DNA from: Kalaharituber pfeilii
Lineage: Eukaryota; Ascomycota; Pezizomycetes; Pezizales; Pezizaceae
Assembly (NCBI GenBank): GCA_015179045.1
Contig: WHUZ01000039.1
Coordinates: 310,001 to 374,000 of the forward strand
Direction: 5' to 3'
DNA length: 64,000 nucleotides
Shown: positions 53,700-62,068 of the stretch, one piece after another
Position numbering within the stretch: position 1 is the stretch's first letter
Layout of the letters: every line of letters starts with the position of its first letter
Notes under the pieces: model-generated
The model's input: only the letters and a program-made list of their open reading frames with translations
Databases searched by the model: none
Told to the model about the DNA's origin: nothing
Program-made: the position numbers and the translations under genes

Positions 53700-53880
53700 C
53701 TTGAGGTTAACGTCGGAGGTGAAGATGGTCGGCAAGTGCACGTCAGTATGTCACACTTTGGGATGAGGGAGATCGACAGCCGTGGAAGGGCAGTGTCCGC
53801 CAGATACGTTAGATTAGTAGGGTGAACATGACTCTATTTAAGCTCTCAGCAAGTTGTAAGTGAATTGCGGCCTGCAGACT
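53700..53880 (-). promoter_or_regulatory. Upstream region of the secreted-protein gene
   Basis: About 180 bp between the start codon and a LINE tail. No TATA word stands out. The tail at 53893 may bound the promoter. Confidence 0.25.
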
Positions 53881-53892
53881 TCTAGATTTCCA

Positions 53893-53948
53893 TCTCGCCA
53901 TAGCCCACAGGGCGACACGCGAGTAATGAAATAAAAAAAAAAAAAAAA
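53893..53948 (+). mobile_element. Lineage B tail, 56 bp
   Basis: TCTCGCCATAGCCCACAGGG, then GCGAGTAATGAAAT and an A-run. TCTAGATTTCCA lies at 53881-53892 and 53949-53960. Confidence 0.95.
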
Positions 53949-53960
53949 TCTAGATTTCCA

Positions 53961-54522
53961 AGATGTTGACAAGCATGATACTGCCAGAGGGATTTTATCC
54001 TGCGCCACATAGGCTAATCAGCATGTTTCAGATCCTTACTCTAGCTGTCGGTATAATAGTTCGGATCGTCTTCCACGGGTACTGATAGACCCTAGCCAGA
54101 GCTCCATGTATTCCTTATATGGTAAGCACATACTAGTGTTAACGACTATGTAGCACTCGCAGAGACCGCAGGGGCCCGCGGTGATATGGCAACTAATCCT
54201 AACTACTCAAGATAACCACAGCTGCTGTCGTTGGCTTCACTTACATTGGAAACCTGGGGCCGCAGATATGAAGCTATCCCAGCTACATGCCAAAGTAAAC
54301 ACAGCTCTGAAGGTGCCACCCGGATTAACCGGAACTAAGGATGGCGTGCATGTATGTAACTAAAGCGCATTTCTATAGCCTGACTTGCAGAGTTTCTCAG
54401 AATGAACTGTGTTCGCGTGCGCCTAGTAGCCGCGTCGGATTCTCGATTATAAGGCGTGTGCAGAGCGAGAAAAAAAAAAGCTTCTACACGCAAAGAAAAG
54501 AGGTGCGATGAATGAGAATGAA
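53961..54522. other. Unassigned stretch
   Basis: No gene recognised. Confidence 0.3.
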
Positions 54523-54580
54523 GTTTTTTTTTTTTTTTTTTGGTCACGCAACTGCGCATACAGGCTACTGGCCTATGGCA
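54523..54580 (-). mobile_element. Subtype C LINE tail
   Basis: T-run, then GGTCACGCAACTGCGCATAC and GGCTACTGGCCTATGGCA. No clear duplication. Confidence 0.75.
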
Positions 54581-55189
54581 AATGTATTCTGTACTGGAAC
54601 GACCTAAACGAAACAAACTTAGTGTCTAAATCTAGGACAAGCGACATTACGAAGGATTAGTTTTCCACAAAGCATGCTAGCCTTTCGGATTAATGGACGA
54701 TACAGTATAACCTCAGCCCAGCACATGTGGCACGTGCGGCGTTAAGATGATGCATTATTGCCCTATCAGTTTACATATTTAGGTGTTCATGTGTCCATGT
54801 GCCCCCCACGGTCACAAACCCTGAAAGTTCCTAAGCATAACATGATAGGGCTATGATTGTAGCGTCCGCAGCGCTGAATTCAGTGTATTCACTGTAGGAT
54901 CTCAGCCTTTTATTTTCTTCGTTTGGTTCAGTACCCGCATGCAGCAACGCTAGAGTATGACGATATATGACTAATGCACGTGAATAGGAATTATGTACTC
55001 GAGTACAAACACTCCCTCATCGGCGTCCTTTCTATCCAGCGAGCCATTGTCTCCGCCACCTCTTACATTCTGCAGTCCGCCTCCATTGCGTTCGGTCTCT
55101 GTTTCTTCTTGAACTGCACCCGTCAGTCCAAAAGCCCTAGTCAGTCACAGGCTCCTCGTCTGGGTGGGGGTAGCCAGTGTTCGCAACCG
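54581..55189. other. Unassigned stretch
   Basis: No gene recognised. Confidence 0.3.
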
Positions 55190-55935
55190 GTCAGGCCGCC
55201 GACCAGGCCGTCCAGGCGGCCCAGGCTGGTCCAGGCCATTCAGGCCGTTCAAGCAATTCAGGGGTAGGAGGGCTGGTTACGGGACCATTCAGGGGTCAGC
55301 TTCAGGTTACTTGGACACGGATTTAATATAAACGTTTGTATATCCTTGGATAGCTCTCTAGCCTTTTCGTATTGAACAGCGCATTTTGCAGGTATTCAGG
55401 TAAGTAATATTTTTAGTATCGCTTGACTGTATACTAATTTCTCCTATCAGTACTACATGGAGACAGACATTCCAACCACCGGTACTGGGGATGATGATTC
55501 CTTCAGTAATCTCTCTTCACTCTCTGCGGTGTAGTTCAAGTTGTGATCTTGTATCGACGAATTACCTGCAGTTAAATCTGATGCCGAAATCGAGTCTTCT
55601 GGAATTTGGGTTACAAAAATCTGGTACGACAAAGTTGGATTTGACAGTGTGGTGAAGCTATGCATGATAATGGAAAGTGATACTGGTGGTGCAAAATCTG
55701 CAAGCAAAATTCTAAACGTTAGAGAATGAGGTATATGTAGAAGTTAGAGTGCGTTCTGTATATAGCTACTGTATAGTTTTACTCACACTGCAGCCTGAAT
55801 GGCCTGAATGGCCTGGGCCGGAGCGGGCGGACCTTACGGCCGGCCTAGATTCTATGGCCCAGGCCGGTGAGGCCATACCCTTGGCCTGGCCTGGACCGGC
55901 CCGCTCCCCTGTGCCGTTTCGCCCACACTACCCCG
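55190..55935. repeat. GGCC-rich inverted repeats
   Basis: Block 55190-55260 (CCAGGCCATTCAGGCCGTTC) pairs with 55795-55835 (GAATGGCCTGAATGGCCTGG). A second, looser pairing joins 55810-55835 with 55890-55912 (GGAGCGGG and CCCGCTCC). It could be the end structures of a short transposon; no target duplication was identified. Confidence 0.45.
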
Positions 55936-56526
55936 AGCGCCAACATCTGCGCCCCTCATTGCGTTCTTTATGCAACTGGCCACTCTAGATAACACCCATC
56001 TGCCTCCTCAGGAGATACCTACACTGTATCGTGAATTGATTTTATCATGAATTCTTCCCATGCCAATGTCCAAATTATCGTAAGAAAGCTGATTGAGTCA
56101 AGTGAACGTAGTTTTAAAGGGGCCTCAGTAAACTCTCCTGGGTTTCACAGCTCTCTCTGAAAGCGTTATCTACGGCTGTCCGACACAGGGGAGATTGTTT
56201 ATAACCCAATCGCTCAGGCTAACTACTTATACCTAGCTACCAAATTTAACTTTAGGGCCAGCCATGGCAGAACTAGTAGTAGACCTTGATCCGGAATGTG
56301 TGGCCATGGCGTGGAACAATTGCATTACGGTGGGGGGATTCTATACTACATTCATTCCGCAGTGGAACCATAATTGCGTGACAAGACGGGCATTTTTGAT
56401 ACTTCGAGCGCGTTTTTGAGTATTACTTTTGTAATAACAGTCCGACCTTGCTATAATGAATACGCAAAATTTGGCCCTTTGTTTTCACTATAGCAAGGTT
56501 TTCAGTATAGAAAAACTGTGGCAAAT
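55936..56526. other. Unassigned stretch
   Basis: No gene recognised. Confidence 0.3.
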
Positions 56527-56528
56527 TA

Positions 56529-56595
56529 CCAGTACCGTATGAGTAACGAGGCCCCAGCGTTACCGGTGTGCACATCGTTACCCATACGGTACTGG
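56529..56595. mobile_element. 67-bp minimal foldback element
   Basis: Consists of little more than the two ends of the 1821-bp element: CCAGTACCGTATGAGTAACG, then a junction, then the inverse end with ACCGGTGTGCACATCGTTAC. TA lies on both sides (56527-56528, 56596-56597). Confidence 0.9.
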
Positions 56596-56739
56596 TAGCA
56601 TTCAGGCTCCGAATCAACTCCCAATATCTCAAGTTTTCGAATTCAGCGTACATACGCACATACTCATCGAACCGCGCTCCGAAAGCTCAACAGAAACGCC
56701 AAGCCCATAAACCAATCACCCCTTAGCTACCTCTCTAAT

Positions 56740-57446
56740 ATGGCGCATCAGTCCTCTCAAGCCCAAAAAGCAACGTAAGTTGCACAGACAAAGTTGCACA
56801 GACAAAGTCGCTAGAGTGAACTTGCCATAGTATCCAGATGCTGACCATTATCCCTTATGGTGGTCAGGAGAATCTAGTCAATGCTGTTGATGCCTTCAGC
56901 AAATTGCTCTCACCTAGCGAAAGAAATGCTCTAGGCCAAACTGAACCTCCGGACAAAATTTTAGACCTGACAACCGCCCTGAAAAAGCAAAAATTTCGGA
57001 GAAGAAAATCAAACGCTGCGAAGCATTTTTGCAATCAGTTCAGCAATTTTCTGGCATTATCGATACCTTAATTCAGCACAGTCCATGTATTTCGGCCTTG
57101 GTGTGGGGAAGTGTCAAGATTTTGTTACTGGTATGAACCGAGTGGGCTGATTACCAAACTACGTTTTCAGGTGCTGACATGGTGGAATAGACGGCTCAAA
57201 ACTGCGTTCAATATTTCAGTTGTCTTGCCGATTTGCTTGAAAAATTAGGAGTAGTATGCCCTATTTTCAAGGACTTTCAAGCTTTGTGGCCTCATTATCA
57301 GGGCCTTCAAGATGCAGTCTTTGAATATTATGCACAGACAGTGGTGTTCTGTACAGATGCTCTTAAGTTTTTACGCAAGTCAGGTAAGTTGGAAAATATT
57401 CCTATCTTACCTTCGCGAATGTATGACACTAGGAGCTTGCTGATGG

Positions 57447-57448
<2 letters not shown>
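56740..57448 (+). pseudogene. 5' part of a second STAND (NLR-like) gene, dead
   Basis: Exon 1 (56740-56774, MAHQSSQAQKA), intron 56775-56830, exon 2 to 57130, exon 3 to about 57383 followed by a GTAAGT donor. Product blocks: LVNAVDAFSKLLSPSERNAL; after a one-base loss in an A-run (about 56985) CEAFLQSVQQFSGIIDTLIQ and CISALVWGSVKILLL; then YFSCLADLLEKLGVVCPIF, LWPHYQGLQDAVFEYYAQTV and TDALKFLRKS. This is the DUF7708-like N-terminal domain that precedes NACHT in many fungal STAND proteins. A TAG (about 57188) stands where Gln is expected (VEQTAQN), and the 40-bp intron before it does not keep frame. A LINE starts at 57449, and nothing of the NACHT domain remains. Confidence 0.68.
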
Positions 57449-57482
<34 letters not shown>

Positions 57483-57609
57483 GTAACCCCGCTTACAGGC
57501 TACCAGCCTATGGCAGGGACCCGTATACCCGGGTCAGGTTAAAGCAGCTACCTATCTACACTACGTACACGCTTGGTACACAACGTCCTTTCAGCTAGCC
57601 CAGATCGAG

Positions 57610-58718
57610 GCTGGCGAACCATAACTCGACTGGGTTGCCCTCTACCCCCTCCTGCTTCCACCCTTTCTCCTCTAAATCCTCTCAGCACTGCCAGGTGACC
57701 ACCTCACCACTCTCCTTCTTTCTCTTGGGCCGCTCCAGCTCACCACACTCGAACATCACATGTTCTGCACTCCAAGCTGCTCCACAAGAGCACCGCACCT
57801 CTTCTCCGCTGATTTTCCTCCTCCACATGGCTCTGCCTTTTCCAGTTCGCAGCCAGGTGTAGTTTTTTTTTTTTTTTTTTTTTTTTTTTGTCGCGTGACC
57901 CCGCTTGCAGTTGTTCGCCATGGCAGGGCAGGGAGCCAGGTGTAGTTGGTAAGGGCCCTTCTGCACCACTTCACGAACTTGCCCTTCCCGAACCCAGCTC
58001 GCTCCCTCTCCTCCTTTCTTTTTCGAACTAACTCCTGGCGCAGACCGCCCTCAGTGGCCTGCCCATCGTACCTCATGCATCTGGCCCCCTCCTTGGCCCT
58101 CTCATCTGCGATCTCATTGCCCTCTATCCCCACATGGGCCTTAACCCATGCAAGCCTCACAGCTCCGGGATCCCTCAAGTTCCGCCGCCTTTCTGCCACG
58201 AGCTCTACCACATGCGCCAGGCCTGCAGTCCTCGCTTTTCCGGTTTTCCCTGCTGTCTTAACTGCACTGATTGCTGCCTGAGAGTCTGCAAGCAGTAACA
58301 CTTTCGCCCTGCCATCCACCGCCTCGAGAGCCCCTCTCATGCCTGCAACCTCTCCATCCCACACTGTCGCCTTAGTGCCAACCCACCGGGACCCTTCTGA
58401 TTCTCCTGCCACTACCTGTTTCCAGCACCATCCACCTCCGACCCCTCCTTCCTCACTGCGACTACCATCTGTGAATATGGCTACGGAATCGCCCTTGGCC
58501 TTGCTGATAGCCTTTTCCCACTTGGCTGGAGCATCCTCCTTACCCAGCTTAAGGTCAGTGACCTCGATTTCTGTTCCAAGTGGTTGGACTTCCTGCCCCC
58601 AGGATACTTTCTCATCCCCATCGACCTCAAGTGTGCTGGCAATCTTACCTGGTATTGACTCGAAGCCATCATTTTTCACTACCCGATGCCCGTCCTTTTG
58701 TGGCTGTTCCTGCAGCAT
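57610..58718 (-). pseudogene. LINE RNase H and knuckle (lineage A), interrupted
   Basis: RNase H with all expected acidic residues: FTDGSRSEEGG (Asp), WDGEVAGMRGALEAV (Glu), LADSQAAISAV (Asp), KAHVGIEGNEIADERA (His, Asp). It is followed by a basic linker, NYTWL, the insertion at 57865-57933, and the knuckle CSCGAAWSAEHVMFEC. Truncated at the N side and cut by the insertion. Confidence 0.88.
57865..57933 (-). mobile_element. Lineage A tail nested in LINE
   Basis: 69 bp. AGCCAGGTGTAGTT lies at 57851-57864 and 57934-57947. Confidence 0.95.
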
Positions 58719-58733
58719 GATATCAGCGCACTG

Positions 58734-58850
58734 ATGTCACTCTCGTCAATTCCAAACATAGATACTGCTCATCCATCTGTTCCAACTCCCTACAGAGGAG
58801 TAGCAGACGTTCGTGTTCATCCCATTTGAGCTCCCCCCGTACATCGATCT
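58734..58850 (-). pseudogene. Fragment of the acidic-protein gene, third copy
   Basis: Minus-strand reading LKWDEHERLLLLCRELEQMD, then EQYLCLELTRVTSV, uninterrupted where copy 1 is split by a LINE. It shows the ancestral order and supports the minus strand as coding. Confidence 0.65.
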
Positions 58851-58885
58851 ATCGCCATAGCCCTAAGGGCGGCATGCGATTAATG

Positions 58886-58916
<31 letters not shown>
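58851..58916 (+). mobile_element. Lineage B tail
   Basis: ATCGCCATAGCCCTAAGGGC, then GCATGCGATTAATGATT and an A-run of about 29. It abuts the next LINE directly; no duplication is visible. Confidence 0.85.
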
Positions 58917-58919
<3 letters not shown>

Positions 58920-58980
58920 TGTGTACACAAACGGGAGTCGAATAGACAACTCTACGGGGGCGGGAATATAGAGACAGCAG

Positions 58981-60393
58981 ATGGACCAATCATACTATCT
59001 AGGGAGACAATGCACGGTGAACGACGGGGAGATGATAGCCATCAGTCGGGCTCTTCAGCACGAGGGGGAGATCCTGATCGTCACGGACTCCCGCACAGCG
59101 ATATCCAAACTACAAAAGATAGCCAGAGGGGACCCAACAGTGGACGAAGCGTCACAGACAGTGCGAGAACAGTGGGAGAGGAGATTGGCAGAGGGCAACC
59201 TGGATCTGGCGATAACCTGGGTCAAAGGACACAAAGGAGTGAAGGGCAACACGGAGGCAGACAGAGCAGCCTTGGACTTGACAGAGGTCACACAGACCCA
59301 AGAGGAGGGAGCGGAGGGAACACAGGCGGAGGAAAAGAAGATGGGGGGAGAAGGGGAAGGGACGCAATCAGAGGAGGGGGAAGAGGAGGACGAAGAGATG
59401 GGAGAGGGAGGGGAGATGGACACAGAGGAAGCTTTGGTGGACGCGGCGATCATCTTTCTGAGAAGGGCGCAGATGTGGGAGGTCGCTGAGAGGGAAAAGG
59501 GGAAGAAGGCCAGGGCGAAGGTCACGAAGAAGGTGAGGAAGGCAGAGGAGGGAGTGGGAAAACTGATGGACGGATGCCTCGGGTATACGTGGCAAGAGTT
59601 CATAAAGGAGGCAGGAGAACAAAACAGGAGGGGCAGGGGATTGTGGGTGGCGGAGGAACAGTTGACAGAAAATAAAGCGAAGGGGATGAGGATGTGGGCA
59701 GAGGACGTTCAGAAGAACGTCAGCACCGGGGAAGATAGGGGGATGGCAGAAAGAGTGAAGAGGTTGGAAGACATGGTTGTCAGCATCCACGCGCACATGG
59801 GATTGGCGACAACTGAGGAAAAGGACAGGGCGGAAAAGAAGAGAAGGCTGGTGGAAAAGGAAAACAGGGAAAAAGAGATGGAAAGGGAAAGGCAGGCGGA
59901 GGCCAGAAGGATCAAGAAGAAGGCGGAGGAGCAGAGGAGGGTGGAAGAGGAAGAAAAGCGCAAACAAGAAGCAGCGATCGAGGCACACAACAACCTCGAC
60001 GCACAGCAGAGGCTGAAGAAGAGGGAGCTTCTGATGGCAAAAGAGCGCGCGAGCAAGTTGGAGAGGGAGGCGTTGGAATCCAGCAAGGAGGAGGATGAGA
60101 GGAAGGCAAGAGAAGCGAAGGAAGAGGCCGAGAGGATTGAGCGAGAAAACAGGGGGTTCCTCACGGCAGAAGTTAAACAAGAAGGAGAGGGGTGGCAGAT
60201 CGTGGGGGGAAAAAGAATGAGGAAGATGCAGGTCACATCGCAACACGAAGGGAGAGTGACGGCAAAAGGGGAGGCGTGGGAGAAGGAGAAAGAGAAGGGG
60301 GTGAAGGTGTTTGAGCAAGCGAGGCGGGACTGGGAGGCGACGGAGAAGAAGCCCATGTTCCGAGTGAAGAAGTTGAACATCCACGGGAGGTAA
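58981..60393 (+). pseudogene. RNase H domain fused in frame to LINE ORF1 N-terminal half
   Basis: One open frame of 470 codons. Residues 1-95 are RNase H: VNDGEMIAISRAL (Glu), VTDSRTAISKL (Asp), WVKGHKGVKGNTEADRA (His, Asp). The first Asp block lies upstream as YTNGSRID (Asp to Asn) beyond an in-frame TAG at about 58966-58968, so activity is unlikely. From about residue 96 the sequence changes abruptly to a Glu-rich, then Lys/Arg/Glu coiled-coil ORF1 protein (to about residue 400), ending FRVKKLNIHGR at a stop reached through a one-base shift. LINE ORF1 proteins coat the RNA and form trimers or larger complexes. RNase H normally lies at the end of ORF2, so this placement is unusual. Confidence 0.72.
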
Positions 60394-61370
60394 GCGTCTT
60401 CGAGAGGGTGTGGGAGATCGAAGAGGTACCTGCGGAGATGGGAGATGGGGAGATATTGAAGAAGTGTGACGGGATTATTAGGGCGATGTATAAGGATACG
60501 GTGAGGGTCTGGGTGGAGAACAAGAAGGCGGTGAGATTGGTGATAAAGGGGGTACCGGTGCAGAAGGGGGCAGTGACGGACAAGGAGGTCACGGAGCTGG
60601 TCAAGCAAGAGAATCCGGAGATGAAAGCAGGGAATCGAGGACCGCATAGGTTCGCATGGGCACCGAACCCACAGACAGCGAGGTCAAGTTCGGTGACGTT
60701 TGAGGTAGCGGAAGAGGCGGAGAGGTTGTGCCGGGAGAGGGTAATGATCTTGGGGAAACCGAGATGGGTGCAGCTGTGGAACCCGAAGGGGAGACAACAG
60801 CAGGGGAGAAGGCCGGAGATTAGGCAGAACTGGAGGAGGGAGGAGACGATGCCAGAAGGAATCGTGAAGACACCACCACCAGTGAACGCCCCGAAGGGAC
60901 CGAGAGGGAAGGGAACGCAGGCGCAGGGAGGAGGTAAGGGGGGAGGGGCACATTTGCAAGGTACGCAAGGGCAACAAATGACCGGGGGGATTGTGTGCCT
61001 GGTGTGCAAAAAGAAAGGACATGTCGCGAAGGAATGTAATGATGAGGGGGCGAAGGAAGCGTTCAGAGCGGTAACGGAGAAGAGAAAGGGAATGATGGGA
61101 GAAGGAGGAGAGAGTATGAAAAGGAAAAGGATGGAAAAGGAGGGAGAAGAGGGGGTGGTCTTCAACGCCGGAAGTCAGAAGGAAGCGGAAGAAATAAGCG
61201 AAATTCTGAGGAAGGCGGGGACGAAGGCAAAAGGAAAGAAGAGGGAAAAGAGCTGGGACGAGGAGGTTGAAGAAATGCAGGGGGTAAAGAAAGACGTAGA
61301 GGGCATGGAAGACTCCGCCTGGGCACCGAGCCTAGATGGGAAGACCGAAGCTCCAAAGTCTACATGGTGA
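60394..61370 (+). pseudogene. LINE ORF1, C-terminal half with CCHC knuckle
   Basis: Continues the previous frame after a one-base shift at about 60391-60394 (VSVFERVWEIEEVPAEMGDG). It contains a compact region FAWAPNPQTARSSSVTFEVA, a Gly/Gln-rich linker, and the zinc knuckle CLVCKKKGHVAKEC (about 60998-61040), the nucleic-acid-binding motif of gag-like ORF1 proteins, then a basic/acidic tail. The stop TGA 61368-61370 overlaps the ATG of ORF2. Confidence 0.8.
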
Positions 61371-62068
61371 AGTGGAGGATAGGATGCCAAAACGTGCAGG
61401 GCGGGGTGGCCAACACGCACGTGGCGTTGGGGTGGGCGAGCAGGGAGGGGTATCATATCTTTTTTGTGTTGGAAGCATGGGTGGAAAAGAGAGGGGGGAG
61501 CTGGGTGACAACGACTCATCCATCTTTCGACATAAAGTCGGAGGTGAGAGAGGGGACGAGAGTAGTGTTGCACGTCAGCAAGGGGAGGACGGAGAAGGTG
61601 ATGGTGAGAGAGGAGGAGAAAAATTGGGTCTGGGCGGCGGTGGGGGAGAAAAGGGTAGGGGGCATATACGTACAGCCCAATTGGAAAAAGGAGGAGATGG
61701 AAGAGGTGTTGGTAAAAATAGAAAGGCAGTGGGAGGGAAAAAGGGGAATCATCGTGGGGGACTGGAACGCCCATCACCAAGCGTGGGGAGGGGCAGGGAA
61801 GCAAAGCAATGGGAGGGGAGTGATGGTGAAGGATTTCTTGGAAGGAGAAGGGTGGGAGTTGGTCAACACGGAAGGGGAGGCAACCTGGAGGCGACAGAGA
61901 CGGGGAGGGATCCAGGAGTCGGTCATTGATCTGTGTTGGCAGAAGGGGATGGGGGAGGAGGTGAAGGAGAAGTGGCAACAGGTTTTCCTGGGTTCGGATC
62001 ACGCAGCCATAGGCACGGCGTGGGAAGACGGGGAGGAGGGGGGGGGGGAGAGAAGAGAAGAAGGGTGA
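61364..62068 (+). pseudogene. LINE ORF2: AP-like endonuclease
   Basis: ATG 61364-61366 shares ATGGTGA with the ORF1 stop. Endonuclease that nicks target DNA to prime reverse transcription. Motifs in order: GCQNVQGG (Asn), FVLEAW (Glu), GIYVQPNW, IVGDWNAHHQAW (Asp, Asn), ESVIDLCW, FLGSDHAAI (Asp, His). All catalytic positions are present. The frame closes at TGA 62066-62068 because of a length change in a G-run (about 62039-62049); the RT follows in another frame. Confidence 0.87.

Larger units (their letters stand above)
57449..58733 (-). mobile_element. Subtype C LINE, 5'-truncated
   Basis: T-run, reversed subtype C end, 3' region, knuckle and RNase H on the minus strand. Left flank is the STAND pseudogene, right flank the acidic-gene fragment, with no duplication; the flanks do not belong together, so a deletion or recombination followed insertion. 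Confidence 0.85.

Noticed and set aside
59055..61165. Several long minus-strand frames opposite LINE ORF1
   Set aside because: Purine-rich coding sequence gives stop-poor complements; their products are low-complexity Leu/Ser/Pro strings.
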